From NCBI GenBank assembly GCA_001319865.1, contig BBSL01000119.1, positions 34,401 through 98,400 of the forward strand: DNA of 64,000 nucleotides. Direction: 5' to 3'. This stretch comes from Burkholderia sp. E7m39. Lineage in GTDB: Bacteria; Pseudomonadota; Gammaproteobacteria; Burkholderiales; Burkholderiaceae. The notes under the pieces are model-generated. The model was not told the origin of the DNA. It saw only the letters and a program-made list of their open reading frames with translations, and made no database searches. Positions within the stretch are counted from its first letter, which is position 1, and every line of letters begins with the position of its first letter. Both the position numbers and the translations under genes were made by a program. This document shows, piece by piece, positions 1-9,770 of this stretch.

Positions 1-1
1 C

Positions 2-1141
2 GTGATCGGCGCGCGTCTTTCGGGCTCGGCCGGCGAACGCGCCTGTGCGTCGCGGATCGGCGGTGACGAGTTCGTGGTATTTCTCGTTGACGCGCCCGAA
101 GACGAGGCCGCGCGCGTCGCTCGCAACATCATCGGACGCGTGCGGGAGCGCATCGAGACGCCGTCCGTGCGCGCGTCGGTCAGTGCGAGCATCGGCTTGG
201 CGCGGTACCCGTGCTCGGCGGCGAGCGCGGACGAGTTGCTGCGCAATGCTGACACCGCTATGTATCAGGCGAAGCGCCTGGGCGGCTCGCATGTGTGGTC
301 GTTTAGCCAGGAAGACGCGCAGCGTCTTTCGCATCGCCTTCGGCTGCGCGCGGATCTGGAGAGTGCCAGCGCGGCGGGCCAGTTCGAACTGCATTACCAG
401 CCACAACTGAATCTGGACACGGGCTGTCTGTATGGCGCAGAGGCGCTTCTGCGATGGAAACATCCGCAGTTAGGGCTCCTTGCGCCAGCCGCTTTCCTCG
501 ATGTCCTGCTTGAGTCGCCAGCCTATGAGGCGACGGGAGAGTGGCTGATCCACCTCGCATTACGCCAGGCGGCGCAATGGCAGGTGACCGACCGCAAGCG
601 GTTCAAGGTCGCGGTCAACCTCTCGGCCGCCATGATCCAGAACGCCGACCTTGCTGCACTCGTCTCGAAGGCGGCGGAGGCGGCGGGCGTATGCGCTTCC
701 GTACTCGACATTGAAGTGACGGAGTCGGTCATCGTGAGTGACTTTCTGGCCGCTTCGCGCTCGCTTGCGGCCGTCCGAAAGCTCGGCGCGACCGTCTCGC
801 TCGACGATTTCGGCACCGGCTATTCGAGCCTCTCGTATCTGACAAAGTTGCCCGTCGACCGCATCAAGATTGACAAATCGTTTGTGCAGCAGCTCACCGT
901 CGATGAAAGCCGTCGGCAGGCTCGCGCGATGATTGAAGCGATGGTGGCGCTCGCTCGCGCACTTGGTATGAAAACGATTGCGGAAGGCGTGGAGAATGAG
1001 GCGCAGCTCGCCTTTGTCAGGAAGCTTGGGTGCGATGCCGCGCAAGGATACTTCATCGGCAGGCCAGTATCGGCTGCCGGCATCCAACCTCACGCAAAGA
1101 TGCACTTGGCTGCAAGGGACACGACGCGTCGTCGGCGATAG
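2..1141 (+). CDS. GGDEF/EAL cyclic-di-GMP protein, 5-prime truncated
   Basis: The window opens inside this gene, so the N-terminus and any sensor domain are missing. The visible 379 residues begin with the end of a GGDEF domain (GGDEF at about residue 21) followed by a complete EAL domain from about residue 125. EAL landmarks are all present: EALLRW, the NLS segment, EVTES, DDFGTGYSSLSYL, KIDKSFV, EGVE and QGYFIGRP. The EAL half therefore looks catalytically competent as a c-di-GMP phosphodiesterase. The GGDEF signature is intact, so cyclase activity or a GTP-sensing role cannot be excluded. The gene is convergent with the DUF1269 gene 124 bp downstream. Confidence 0.93.
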   Translation: MIGARLSGSAGERACASRIGGDEFVVFLVDAPEDEAARVARNIIGRVRERIETPSVRASVSASIGLARYPCSAASADELLRNADTAMYQAKRLGGSHVWSFSQEDAQRLSHRLRLRADLESASAAGQFELHYQPQLNLDTGCLYGAEALLRWKHPQLGLLAPAAFLDVLLESPAYEATGEWLIHLALRQAAQWQVTDRKRFKVAVNLSAAMIQNADLAALVSKAAEAAGVCASVLDIEVTESVIVSDFLAASRSLAAVRKLGATVSLDDFGTGYSSLSYLTKLPVDRIKIDKSFVQQLTVDESRRQARAMIEAMVALARALGMKTIAEGVENEAQLAFVRKLGCDAAQGYFIGRPVSAAGIQPHAKMHLAARDTTRRRR

Positions 1142-1265
1142 CAAGCGACTGGATCGGACCAATGACGCGATTCGTGCCGTTGTGTATTAAAAGCGGAGAT
1201 CCTCACGTCCATCACGCAGATCGAAAATCGTCGCATCGCGACATTCAGCTCGACGTCACTGATCT

Positions 1266-1790
1266 TTAGGCTGGCGAGGGATTCAGGCTCTCCAGCGCCT
1301 TCCTCAGGCGTTCCTCCTGATCGTTCGTGAGAGACGTCTTCAATACCTTTCCGCCGAAAGGCTTCAGTTCTGGCAGGACCTTGTCGAAATTCACGCGGCG
1401 CACGAGGATGAAGAGCGCCGACGAACCCGGCTCAATGCTCTGGCCCGTCGAACGCATGAAATCGTCATCGATTCCATAGTCCGATAGCGCGCCCGACAAT
1501 GCGCCCGTGCCAGCACCAATGGCCATGCCTGTCGCCAGTCCGACGAGGGGATTGAGCAACATCAGTCCAACCAGCGCACCGAATGCACCACCCCAGGCCG
1601 CGCCACTGACCGCGCCGATCTTGACGAGATCGACGGCTTGCTTGAGGTGTATCTTGCCGTTCGCGCTACGGACCACGATGCAGGCATCCTCGAGGTCAAT
1701 CAGATGTTCCTTTTGCATCTGCTGGAGTTTGGTCAACACCTGGTCGGCAGTCTCTTCGCCTTTGAAGCTTACAACGACTAGATCGCTCAT
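1266..1790 (-). CDS. DUF1269 glycine-zipper membrane protein
   Basis: A 174-residue protein of the DUF1269 type. A small alpha/beta N-terminal part (VVVSFKGEETADQVL...) is followed at about residues 78-112 by a Gly/Ala-rich membrane hairpin with G-x3-G zippers, then a soluble tail. The last part resembles the DUF1269 C-terminal domain (SSALFILVRRV). A good ribosome site, AAGGAGC, lies about 7 bases before the ATG. The function of the family is not established; it recurs beside bacterial stress genes, which fits the HdeD/Hsp20/Clp genes just downstream in the window. Confidence 0.85.
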   Translation of the reverse strand: MSDLVVVSFKGEETADQVLTKLQQMQKEHLIDLEDACIVVRSANGKIHLKQAVDLVKIGAVSGAAWGGAFGALVGLMLLNPLVGLATGMAIGAGTGALSGALSDYGIDDDFMRSTGQSIEPGSSALFILVRRVNFDKVLPELKPFGGKVLKTSLTNDQEERLRKALESLNPSPA

Positions 1791-2178
1791 CGATTTGCTC
1801 CTTTTCTCAGGGAAATAAGCCGCGGCTCTTCCGCCGGAACATGATCGGGTTCATGTTCAGCGCCGCGTACAAACCGGTCGTTGAAAATCTGACCGGGCCA
1901 CTGACGCGACCACGATGACATCAACACTAGGTTCTTGCGGCTTGCACTTCTTCCTCTTTCCTGCAGGACGTGTCGGATCTCTGCCCTTCGAAGTGGCGCC
2001 TTGCTTGTCGAGGATGTGTCGAAGAAGAATAGGGGTGCCGTTTTGCCACCCGGCGTGCACCGGATGAGGCAATTGACTGATTGCGCCTTTACAATGCGCG
2101 TCGGTACGCGACCTGGTCGGTCGCGTGACATTCGGGAAGGACGGTTCGCGGCTTCACTCCCACTCTCCCCCAAAATGA
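1791..2178. other. Intergenic stretch, no supported gene
   Basis: These 388 bases separate the DUF1269 gene from the AraC gene. Open frames exist on both strands, but none has family-like sequence, a ribosome site or the strong third-position G/C bias of its neighbours. The promoter of the DUF1269 gene must lie at the low-coordinate end. I see no hairpin or repeat I would defend. Confidence 0.4.
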
Positions 2179-2922
2179 CTAGCTACCGCCGTTTCGATGG
2201 GCAAGCCGGAATGCGCGAGGCGTCACACCGGTATATCGATGAAACACGTCGGTGAAATGCTGCTGCGTCTGGAACCCCGCGCGCGCGCTCACCTCAACCA
2301 GGGGAAACGTCTGCTCGCACAACAACGTCCTGGCAAACTTCACTCGTTCGAGTGTCACGTATAGATGGGGCGAGTTACCTGTCGTTGCTTTGAAAACGCG
2401 CGCGAAATTCGAAGCACTCATGTGCACCAGCACTGCGAGTTGCTCGACCAGAATGGTTTCGGCGATGTGCTCGTGAACGAAGACGTGAATGCGAGTCAGC
2501 ATTTGACGCGTAAGTGGTGTGTCCGGCTCTGCCGCGCCAGCACCGCGCCCGTAGCGCAGGGCGATGTGCACCGAGATGACATCGGCAAAAGCGTCGGCGC
2601 AGGCAGCGTCGACGAGATCCGCGTTATGCAAAGCACCCAATGTATCCACGGCCTCGCGCAGGAACGGGTCCCAGGACGCAGACCATTTCGGCACGTCGCA
2701 ATATGCCTCTTGCGAGACTTGCCCGAGGACGCCTGATGCAAGTGTGATAACCCATCCGTTGGGATCGCTGTCACCGATCGCGCCCAACGCTGCCCGGGTC
2801 GGAATAACTGCGGTAAATGGTGCGCCTATCTTGATGGAGCGACTCATTCCGAGGTCGTCGCAGCCTGTGGCATGCACGACGGTGGAACCTGTCGGTACAA
2901 CAAGCTGAAATCCCGGTATCAA
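2179..2922 (-). CDS. AraC-family transcriptional regulator
   Basis: The C-terminal 100 residues form a classic AraC/XylS double helix-turn-helix: the first helix pair lies near VEQLAVLVHMSASNFARVF, and the second near LVEVSARAGFQTQQHFTDVF, ending in the family motif GVTPRAFR. The upstream 140 residues are an uncharacterised effector/cupin-like part. The start is uncertain. TTG at 2922 is the first usable start in frame, but protein-like sequence (for example SRITLPTDECAF) continues upstream in the same frame to about 3020 without ATG or GTG. Either an atypical start is used or the 5-prime end is damaged. The regulated genes are unknown; hdeD lies divergently about 500 bp away. Confidence 0.85.
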   Translation of the reverse strand: MIPGFQLVVPTGSTVVHATGCDDLGMSRSIKIGAPFTAVIPTRAALGAIGDSDPNGWVITLASGVLGQVSQEAYCDVPKWSASWDPFLREAVDTLGALHNADLVDAACADAFADVISVHIALRYGRGAGAAEPDTPLTRQMLTRIHVFVHEHIAETILVEQLAVLVHMSASNFARVFKATTGNSPHLYVTLERVKFARTLLCEQTFPLVEVSARAGFQTQQHFTDVFHRYTGVTPRAFRLAHRNGGS

Positions 2923-3417
2923 GGTCAGTCGCCGGTCGGTAAAAGCGCATTCATCGGTTGGCAGCGTAATCCGTGATCCGAGATCGATCTTGTAGCCTGA
3001 TTGGTCATGAGCAGGCCTCTGGTGGCTGCCTCGTCCTCAGCGAAAGGTTAGGCCCAAAACCAAAGCTGCTTAAGACGGATTCGTCATATGGGCAGGAGCG
3101 GCCCCACATCTTTTGGGATCGCTGCTGAGCGATTTCGATGCGCAACTCGAACCACGCTCTATCGGCTTTGGCGCATTCAAACCTACACATCCTTTCAGGA
3201 TGCATTCGACGTGCTGGCGCTCTCACACCGGAGAGCATGCAGCAAACGGCGTGCCTGCCCTCCGTGAAGAAGTTCACGTTGGGATGCCTTGGGGCGAATC
3301 AGCCTCCTCGCTAATGAACGCAGAATCGCGCAACACACGGCAGAAACGCGAAAGAATCGCCGATGCGTGAAGCCTAGACTGAGCTTCATCATCGCCTGAC
3401 GTACAGACGGAGTCCTC
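2923..3417. other. Intergenic region upstream of hdeD
   Basis: About 495 bases lie between the AraC gene and hdeD. The first roughly 100 bases probably still encode the AraC N-terminus in a frame lacking ATG/GTG. The remainder must hold the hdeD promoter and possibly the AraC promoter. I looked for a sigma-32 heat-shock promoter (CTTGAAA with CCCCAT) and did not find a convincing one. Confidence 0.35.
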
Positions 3418-3993
3418 ATGGATGAACTACTTGGGCGCGCTTGGTGGATGCTCATTCTGCGCGGCACCGTAGCGCTGCTGTTCGGCACACTGGCCTTATT
3501 CTGGCCCGGTCTTACTCTTCTCCTGCTCATCACCTTGTTTAGCGCTTACGCAATCGCCAGCGGCCTTGTCGCGATTGTCGCCGCCGTCCGCTACCGCGCG
3601 ACGCACGGCGGCTGGTGGGTGCCCTTGCTGCTCGGCATCTGCAGTGTCGCCGCCGGAGTAATAGCCGCGTTGGTGCCGGGCATGACCGCGCTCGTGCTGG
3701 TCGCCGTAATCGGCGCAAACGCGATTGTCACCGGCGTATTCGATCTGATCGCAGCAACGCGGCTGCACCGGCGCGTGCGCAATGCGTGGATGCTGGTGGT
3801 GACAGGCGTGTTGTCGGTGCTTTTCGGCATCTTCGTGTTGGTCTTTCCGGGCGCCGGCGCACTAGCGCTCGTCTGGCTGATCGGCGTGTATGCGTTGTTT
3901 ACGGGCGCGTTGCTGCTCGTACTTGGCATCACTGCGCGTGCCTGGCACCACGACGGCCTGACCGGCGAGCCACACGCACCGTTGCATCCGTGA
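3418..3993 (+). CDS. hdeD: HdeD-family acid-resistance membrane protein
   Basis: A 191-residue integral membrane protein with about six hydrophobic segments arranged as three hairpins separated by short basic loops. The opening (GRAWWMLILRGTVALLFG) and the repeated pattern of Trp/Pro-rich turns (FWPGLTLL, VFPGAGAL) are typical of the HdeD/DUF308 family. In Escherichia coli HdeD supports acid resistance at high cell density. In the enterobacterial locus of heat resistance, hdeD-like genes accompany hsp20 and clpK/clpG, which is the gene order seen here. The ATG is preceded by a weak ribosome site (GGAG). Confidence 0.9.
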   Translation: MDELLGRAWWMLILRGTVALLFGTLALFWPGLTLLLLITLFSAYAIASGLVAIVAAVRYRATHGGWWVPLLLGICSVAAGVIAALVPGMTALVLVAVIGANAIVTGVFDLIAATRLHRRVRNAWMLVVTGVLSVLFGIFVLVFPGAGALALVWLIGVYALFTGALLLVLGITARAWHHDGLTGEPHAPLHP

Positions 3994-4152
3994 ACGCATC
4001 GGTCACGGGCATTCGTGTGTCAGACCGTCAAACCTGCGGGCGATGCCGCGCGGGCCGCGGGTTGGCATCAGGAGGCCGAATGGACCTCCCGTCATCGCCC
4101 GTGGTCCAGCCTCGAACCGTGGTACTGGCGAACCTCACGTAAGGAGAATCAT

Positions 4153-4782
4153 ATGGCTCTGGATCTCGACAGATGGAATCCGTTCCGGTTTTTACGTTCA
4201 CACGTGCAAAAAGGCGCATCCGACCAGGCGGGTGCGCCGCGCACCGGTCAGCAAAGCACCCGGCAAGACGCGCAACAGACTGGCACGCAAACGGGTGACG
4301 GGACGCCGATGAACGTTGGTGCCGCGTCGGCATCGCTTGCGGCTCCTAACTGGCCGCTGCCCGATCCGATTCATCTTTTCGCCGAATTGATCCGCGATCC
4401 GTTCGGAGGGCGCGGACCGCTCGGAAGCTGGTTCGGCGACTTCAGCGCGAGCGAGTTTCAACCGCGAATCGACGTCACCGATGAAGGCGACGCACTGCGT
4501 ATCGTCGCTGAATTGCCGGGCATGACGCGCGACGACGTCGAACTCGAAGTGGTAGACGACATGCTGATCGTGAGTGGCGACAAGCGCTTTGAATCGTCTA
4601 GCGAAGAGCAGGGATGCTATCGGGTCGAGCGGTCGTTCGGACATTTTCAGCGCGCGGTCCCGCTGCCCGCGGGCGTCGATCTCGACCGGGCAGAGGCCCG
4701 ATTTGAAAACGGCGTGCTGACGCTGCGTGTCCCCAAAGCGGCCGGAGAACCGGCAGCGAAGCGGCGCATCGAGATCAAGTGA
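4153..4782 (+). CDS. Hsp20/alpha-crystallin small heat shock protein
   Basis: A 209-residue small heat shock protein. The N-terminal 95 residues are variable and rich in Gln, Thr and Gly. The alpha-crystallin domain spans about residues 100-195, with the ELPGMTRDDVELEV strand pair and the diagnostic ENGVLTLRVPK motif near the C-terminus. The final RRIEIK resembles the I-x-I oligomerisation motif. The start is placed at the ATG with a strong AAGGAG site, although the frame stays open upstream. Such proteins hold unfolding proteins for refolding by disaggregases, here presumably the ClpG-type protein encoded next. Confidence 0.95.
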   Translation: MALDLDRWNPFRFLRSHVQKGASDQAGAPRTGQQSTRQDAQQTGTQTGDGTPMNVGAASASLAAPNWPLPDPIHLFAELIRDPFGGRGPLGSWFGDFSASEFQPRIDVTDEGDALRIVAELPGMTRDDVELEVVDDMLIVSGDKRFESSSEEQGCYRVERSFGHFQRAVPLPAGVDLDRAEARFENGVLTLRVPKAAGEPAAKRRIEIK

Positions 4783-5139
4783 CACCATCCGTCAGCGATG
4801 GAACTGGTCAGTTTGCGGGCGCTGACGGTCGCGCTCGGACTTGCATTCGAAGAACCCGGACGGCAACGGCTGGAGCCTCATATCGAGCACTCGAGCATCC
4901 CGAGCATATCAATCGGAGCGAGCACGCTGCACTACCTGCTGCGGTTGGCACCGCGCGATGAATCGATGTGCCGGCCAACGCGACAAAGGACGATGGGATT
5001 CGCGTGAATCGTTTCGAATGCCGCGCGAACCCAGCGCGCAAACCAGGCGGAATTAGCAGCGAAACAGATATTTTCCACCCACCCACCAACCACCGCCCGC
5101 GCGGGAAGCGATGTCCGCACGGACGAAAAGGAGATCATC
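4783..5139. other. hsp20-clpG spacer
   Basis: A 357-base spacer. It contains an open frame on the + strand at 4798-5007 (69 codons) with moderate G/C at third positions but no ribosome site and no family I recognise. It may be a relic or chance. A GAAAAGGAG ribosome site directly precedes the clpG start. No sigma-32 promoter was convincing, so clpG may be read through from hsp20. Confidence 0.35.
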
Positions 5140-7974
5140 ATGGCCGAGTGTAGCGTTTGTGGAAGACCCGCAACCTCACAGATCACGATCACCGAAAACG
5201 GTCAACGCCGCCAGCTGATGCTGTGCGATGAGCACTACATGGAGTTCATGGCGCGCAATCAGCGCCACCTTTCGCCGCTCGAGTCCCTCTTTCACGGCGG
5301 ACTGTTCGACAGTCTGTTCGACGACATGTGGCCGCAGAGGGAAAGCGGCCGCGGTACCCGGTTCATCGGACCCTCGAGCGGACAATCCGGCGGCGCGGAT
5401 CAGGGTACCGCCGCCGGCAGCGGGCAAATGCGCGAGTCAGCGGGCGCACAACAAGGCGGCCGCGCACGCCGGCATCGCCGGGCGCGTGAAGCGGTGGACC
5501 TGCAGACGTACCTGAGCCAGAGCGGTCTGGATCGCCTGCAAGCCGCAGCGCAAGCCGCGGTCGAATATGGCAAGAACGAAGTCGATACAGAACACCTGTT
5601 GCTGGCGCTTGCCGATAACAATGTGGTGCAGGAGATCCTGCGCGAATTCAAGCTTGATCCCGAAGAGATCAAGAAGACCATCGACCAGACCGCGCCGCGC
5701 GGCAGCCGCAAGGAGCCGGGCGACAACGAGCAGATCGGCGTGTCGCCGCGCGCCAAGAGTGCGCTGGAAAATGCGTTGAGGTCGTCGCTGGAACTGGGTC
5801 ACAGCTATGTCGGACCAGAGCACATTCTGATTGGGCTCGTCGAGGAAGAAGACGGCTTTGCAGGTGAATTGCTGCGCAAGCTCGGGCTGTCGCCACAATC
5901 GATGCGGCAAAAAGCAGTCAAGGTGGTCGGCAAGGGTGCCGAAGACGGCAAGATGGACGACCGCTCCACCACGCCCACGCTCGACAAGTACGCGCGCGAT
6001 CTCAGCGCGCTTGCGCGTCAAGGCAAGCTCGATCCCGTGATCGGCCGTGACAAGGAAATCGAAACTACCATTGAAGTGCTCGCGCGGCGGCGCAAGAACA
6101 ATCCCGTGCTGATCGGCGAACCCGGTGTGGGCAAGACCGCGATCGTCGAAGGTCTGGCGCAACGCATTGCTCAGGACCAGGTGCCGGAAGTGCTGCGCGG
6201 CAAGCGTGTGGTCGAACTGAATATCAATAGCGTCGTGGCTGGCGCGAAGTATCGCGGCGAGTTCGAGGAGCGCGTCAAGCAGGTACTGGATGAGATCATC
6301 GAGAACCAGGACCGTCTGGTTGTATTTATCGACGAACTGCATACGATTGTCGGCGCCGGTCAGGGCGGCGGCGAAGGCGGCCTCGATATCGGCAATGTCT
6401 TCAAGCCAGCGCTCGCTCGCGGTGAGTTGCACCTCGTGGGCGCGACCACATTGAACGAATACCAGAAGTACATAGAAAAGGACTCGGCCTTGGAGCGGCG
6501 CTTTCAGCCCGTGATGGTGCCTGAACCCAGCGTCGAGGAAACGATCGAGATCCTGCGTGGTCTGCGTGACCGGCTCGAAGCACATCACAAGGTGAAAATT
6601 ACCGAAGAGGCGATTGCTGCAGCGGCAAGGCTCTCGGACCGCTACATCGCCGCACGCTTCTTGCCGGACAAGGCAATCGACTTGCTCGATCAGGCCGCCG
6701 CCCGCGTGCGCATTTCGTCGAATTCGCGTCCGCAGCCATTGCACGATATCGAGGCGAGCATCCGCCGCATCAAGCAGGAACAGGCCGCGGCCAGCGTTGC
6801 AAAGCAATTCGATAAGGCGAAGGAACTGGAAGAACAGCTCCTCGCGGAACAGAAGCGCCTGCATGAAGCCACCGAAACATGGAAGAAGGAGCGCGGCACC
6901 AGTTCGCAGGAAGTGACGGCGGAAGACATTGCGCAGATCGTTTCGTCGCTCACGGGTGTACCGGTATCTGAACTCACGGCCGAGGACCGTGAGAAGCTGT
7001 TGCGACTGGAAGACCATCTGAAGGAACGCGTGGTCGGGCAGGATGAAGCCGTCTCCGCGGTGGCCAAGGCGGTGCGGCTTTCGCGCGCCGGTTTGACAGA
7101 GGGCGGCAAGCCGACTGCAAGCTTCCTCTTCCTTGGGCCGACGGGCGTGGGTAAAACGGAACTCGCGAAGGCGCTAGCCGCATCGGTGTTCGGCGACGAG
7201 AACGCGCTGGTGCGCATCGACATGAGCGAATACTCCGAGCGTCACACGGTGGCGCGGCTGGTTGGCGCGCCGCCCGGATACGTCGGCTACGAGGAAGGCG
7301 GGCAACTCACCGAGCGCGTGCGGCGCAGGCCATATTGCGTTGTGTTGCTCGATGAAATCGAAAAGGCGAACTCGGAGGTGCACAACCTCCTGCTGCAACT
7401 GTTCGACGAAGGGCGGCTCACCGACGGCAAGGGACGTCTGGTGGATTTCACCAACACGATCATCATCGCGACCAGCAATATCGGCTCGCAACTGATCCAG
7501 GACAACATGAAGGCCGACTCGAAGCAACTCGACTACCCTGAACTGCGCGACCGGTTGATGGAAATGCTGCGGCATCATTTCAGGCCCGAGTTCTTGAACC
7601 GCGTCGACGAAGTCGTCGTGTTCCATGCGCTCGGCAAAGAGCAGATTCGCCGTATCGTCGACCTGCAACTTGCTCGCGTACGGCGTACGGCGCTCGCCCA
7701 AAACATCGATCTGTCATTCGACGACGCGTTGCGCGATCATCTTGCGCAGATCGGCTATGACCCCGAGTTCGGCGCGCGGATGCTCAAACGCAAGATCCGT
7801 CTTGAAGTGGAATCGCAACTCGCCGACGCGCTGCTGCGAGGCGACGTGCGCGATGGCGACAAGGTCACCATGACGTACGATTCGGGTTCACGCTCTGTGC
7901 GTGTGCAGAAAGGTGCCTCGCCCGCAGAAGCGCGCAGCGACGCGTCAGAGCAGGCAGCACCGGCACATGCATGA
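5140..7974 (+). CDS. clpG: ClpG/ClpK-type AAA+ disaggregase
   Basis: A 944-residue class I Clp/Hsp100 ATPase. Residues 4-35 carry a CxxC...CxxH zinc-knuckle-like segment; a Gly/Gln-rich linker follows, then a Clp N-domain (about 120-260). AAA-1 has Walker A GEPGVGKT, Walker B VVFIDELH and pore loop KYRG. A short coiled middle segment at about 545-590 resembles ClpC rather than ClpB. AAA-2 has [18 protein letters not shown] and pore loop GYVGYEEGG. The ClpP-docking IGL/IGF tripeptide expected after the second Walker B/sensor region is absent, as in ClpB and in the standalone disaggregases ClpG/ClpK. I therefore infer a disaggregase rather than a protease subunit, despite the usual database name for the family. 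Confidence 0.88.
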   Translation: MAECSVCGRPATSQITITENGQRRQLMLCDEHYMEFMARNQRHLSPLESLFHGGLFDSLFDDMWPQRESGRGTRFIGPSSGQSGGADQGTAAGSGQMRESAGAQQGGRARRHRRAREAVDLQTYLSQSGLDRLQAAAQAAVEYGKNEVDTEHLLLALADNNVVQEILREFKLDPEEIKKTIDQTAPRGSRKEPGDNEQIGVSPRAKSALENALRSSLELGHSYVGPEHILIGLVEEEDGFAGELLRKLGLSPQSMRQKAVKVVGKGAEDGKMDDRSTTPTLDKYARDLSALARQGKLDPVIGRDKEIETTIEVLARRRKNNPVLIGEPGVGKTAIVEGLAQRIAQDQVPEVLRGKRVVELNINSVVAGAKYRGEFEERVKQVLDEIIENQDRLVVFIDELHTIVGAGQGGGEGGLDIGNVFKPALARGELHLVGATTLNEYQKYIEKDSALERRFQPVMVPEPSVEETIEILRGLRDRLEAHHKVKITEEAIAAAARLSDRYIAARFLPDKAIDLLDQAAARVRISSNSRPQPLHDIEASIRRIKQEQAAASVAKQFDKAKELEEQLLAEQKRLHEATETWKKERGTSSQEVTAEDIAQIVSSLTGVPVSELTAEDREKLLRLEDHLKERVVGQDEAVSAVAKAVRLSRAGLTEGGKPTASFLFLGPTGVGKTELAKALAASVFGDENALVRIDMSEYSERHTVARLVGAPPGYVGYEEGGQLTERVRRRPYCVVLLDEIEKANSEVHNLLLQLFDEGRLTDGKGRLVDFTNTIIIATSNIGSQLIQDNMKADSKQLDYPELRDRLMEMLRHHFRPEFLNRVDEVVVFHALGKEQIRRIVDLQLARVRRTALAQNIDLSFDDALRDHLAQIGYDPEFGARMLKRKIRLEVESQLADALLRGDVRDGDKVTMTYDSGSRSVRVQKGASPAEARSDASEQAAPAHA

Positions 7975-7994
7975 CCTGGCGTGATTGAGAATGC

Positions 7995-8022
7995 GACGCC
8001 GCCCGCCCGTGGCGGGGGCGTC
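7995..8022. terminator. Bidirectional hairpin between convergent genes
   Basis: A 12-base-pair GC stem (GACGCC plus CCCGCC pairing with GGCGGG plus GGCGTC, one bulged G, loop CGT) fills the gap between the clpG stop and the stop of the convergent zinc-finger gene. There is no clear T tract, so it may work as an attenuating or Rho-assisted terminator. Confidence 0.55.
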
Positions 8023-8026
8023 GTCC

Positions 8027-8299
8027 TCACGATTCGAGTTCGCCTGCCACGACCTCGTCGCGATAGCACCAGATCCACGTTTCGCCGGGTTCGATTGAAC
8101 GTACGAGCGGATGACCGGTCGCGTGAAAATGCCTGCTTGCATGCCGGTTGGGCGACGAATCGCAGCAGCCGACGTGTCCGCAAGAAAGGCAAAGCCGCAA
8201 ATGTACCCACGGCTGGTTGAGCTTCACGCACTCCTCGCAATAGTCGATGGACGTGTGGAGAATGCGGGCTTGGCCCAGGTGCGTACAACCGGAGGTCAT
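8027..8299 (-). CDS. UBP-type zinc-finger protein
   Basis: A 90-residue protein that is almost entirely a ZnF-UBP domain. Cysteine and histidine ligands follow the family pattern (C5, CEEC, CLSCGHVGCCDS, then HxxxHFHATGHP), and the WIWCYRDE ending matches the domain's last strand. In eukaryotes this fold binds the free C-terminus of ubiquitin; in bacteria the role is unknown. A GAGGAG ribosome site lies 7 bases before the ATG. It is convergent with clpG and may be co-transcribed with the flavoprotein gene upstream (58-base gap). Confidence 0.9.
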   Translation of the reverse strand: MTSGCTHLGQARILHTSIDYCEECVKLNQPWVHLRLCLSCGHVGCCDSSPNRHASRHFHATGHPLVRSIEPGETWIWCYRDEVVAGELES

Positions 8300-8357
8300 G
8301 ATCGTGCTCCTCGGACAGGTATGCGCAGACGCGCGGGGATCAAGGTTGCGCTCGTGC

Positions 8358-9770
8358 TCAACTGCTATTCAGATAGCGATGCACCAGTGCCACGGCCATT
8401 GCCCCCTCGCCGACTGCCGACGCCACGCGCTTGATCGATGCATGACGCACGTCGCCCGCCGCGAATACGCCGGGCATACTCGTTTCCAGATGCAGCGGCG
8501 CGCGTTCGAGAGGCCAATTCAGGTTCGCCCGATATTCCTGCAGGTCGGGACCGGTTACGAGGTAGCCGGCTTCATCGCGAACGATGCCGACCTCCTGCGC
8601 CCATTGCGTCTGCGGCACGCCGCCAATGCAGACGAATAGCCAATTCGTTCTTACCGTGCGGGCTTGGGCGGTTCGGACATCGGTCAGCGTGATCTCCTGT
8701 AACGCGTCGCCGCCAGCGAGCGCAGTCACTTCGGTGCACGTGCACACTTCAATGTTCGACGCCGATGTGATGCGATCCACCAGGTAGTGTGACAACGTGT
8801 TCTTGAGCGATGCGTCGCGCACGAGCATATAGACGCGGTTGGCAGACTGCGAAAAGTGCATGGCGGCCTGTCCCGCTGAATTGCCGCCGCCCACGACATA
8901 TACGTCTTCGCCATGGATCAGCGCAGCCTCACTGGCGCCAGCGCCGTAATAAAGGCCAGCGCCGAGAAAGCGCTCTTCACCTGCCAGGCCTAGCGTGCGA
9001 TATGCCACGCCCGTCGCGCAGATACACGTGCGCGCTGTAATACGCGTGCCGTCTTCCAGATACACGATGCCCTGGCCCGGCGGGAACTCCGCGTGCACGC
9101 CGGCGCGCGCCAACAGGATTTCGGCGCCGAACTTGATGGCCTGTTCGTGTGCCCGTTCAGCGAGCTGCGCGCCGCTCACGCCTTGTGGGAAGCCCAGATA
9201 GTTCTCGATCTTCGAACTGCTGCCTGCCTGACCGCCCAATGCCCAGCGCTCCACCAGGACGGTATGCAGTCCTTCCGATGCACCGTACACCGCGGCGCTC
9301 AATCCCGCCGGTCCTGCGCCGTAGATCGCGAGATCGTAGGCTTCACGGGATGGACTCGAAAACCAGCCGAGCTTCTCGGTGATTTGCCGGATGGTCGGAC
9401 ATTCGAGCCGCGTTCCGTCGTGGAAAACGCACACGGGCAGGCGCGAGTCGGAAAGATGCTGCACGTGCGCCAATTCCTCCGCTTCCTTATCGCTGCCCAG
9501 TTCGATCCATTCGAACGGTATGTCGGAGCGATGCAGGAAGTCGCGTATCGCGTAGCCATGTGCGCTGCGCATGCGTCCATAGATCCTGACCATGAATATG
9601 CTATCCACCTTTGAGGACGTCACGACCTTGTTTCGTTTTCTCGCGCGCTTCACGAGCACGCGGCCGCTCGGGAATAACGGCGGCACGTATTCGTGTAGCG
9701 TAAGTGAATTGGAATTTGGTGTCTTTCGAGAAACTGCCGGTTTTTGCTGGTTTTCGCTGATGGGTTGCAT
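8358..9770 (-). CDS. Thioredoxin-reductase-like FAD oxidoreductase lacking the CxxC
   Basis: A 470-residue protein. After a basic N-terminus, residues about 50-130 form a glutaredoxin-like module (VRIYGRMRSAHGYAIRDFL) without its CxxC, followed by a TrxB-like flavoprotein: FAD site GAGPAGLSAAVYGASEG, central ATG motif, and NAD(P)H site VVGGGNSAGQAA. Where thioredoxin reductase has CATC, this protein reads YYGAGASE, so it cannot do classical dithiol exchange. The start is set at the ATG that overlaps the preceding stop as TGATG, implying translational coupling; the frame stays open for 18 codons upstream. Confidence 0.85.
   Translation of the reverse strand: MQPISENQQKPAVSRKTPNSNSLTLHEYVPPLFPSGRVLVKRARKRNKVVTSSKVDSIFMVRIYGRMRSAHGYAIRDFLHRSDIPFEWIELGSDKEAEELAHVQHLSDSRLPVCVFHDGTRLECPTIRQITEKLGWFSSPSREAYDLAIYGAGPAGLSAAVYGASEGLHTVLVERWALGGQAGSSSKIENYLGFPQGVSGAQLAERAHEQAIKFGAEILLARAGVHAEFPPGQGIVYLEDGTRITARTCICATGVAYRTLGLAGEERFLGAGLYYGAGASEAALIHGEDVYVVGGGNSAGQAAMHFSQSANRVYMLVRDASLKNTLSHYLVDRITSASNIEVCTCTEVTALAGGDALQEITLTDVRTAQARTVRTNWLFVCIGGVPQTQWAQEVGIVRDEAGYLVTGPDLQEYRANLNWPLERAPLHLETSMPGVFAAGDVRHASIKRVASAVGEGAMAVALVHRYLNSS

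Noticed and set aside
1787..2173. 128-codon minus-strand frame between DUF1269 and AraC genes
   Set aside because: No ribosome site, no family features and a low-bias composition.
4798..5007. 69-codon frame between hsp20 and clpG
   Set aside because: Moderate codon bias only, no ribosome site, no recognisable family. Mentioned in the spacer entry but not called a gene.
3278..5139. Sigma-32 heat-shock promoters for hdeD, hsp20 or clpG
   Set aside because: No pair close enough to CTTGAAA and CCCCAT with proper spacing was found by eye.
5437..7017. 526-codon minus-strand frame inside clpG
   Set aside because: Antisense shadow; the plus strand carries both AAA modules.
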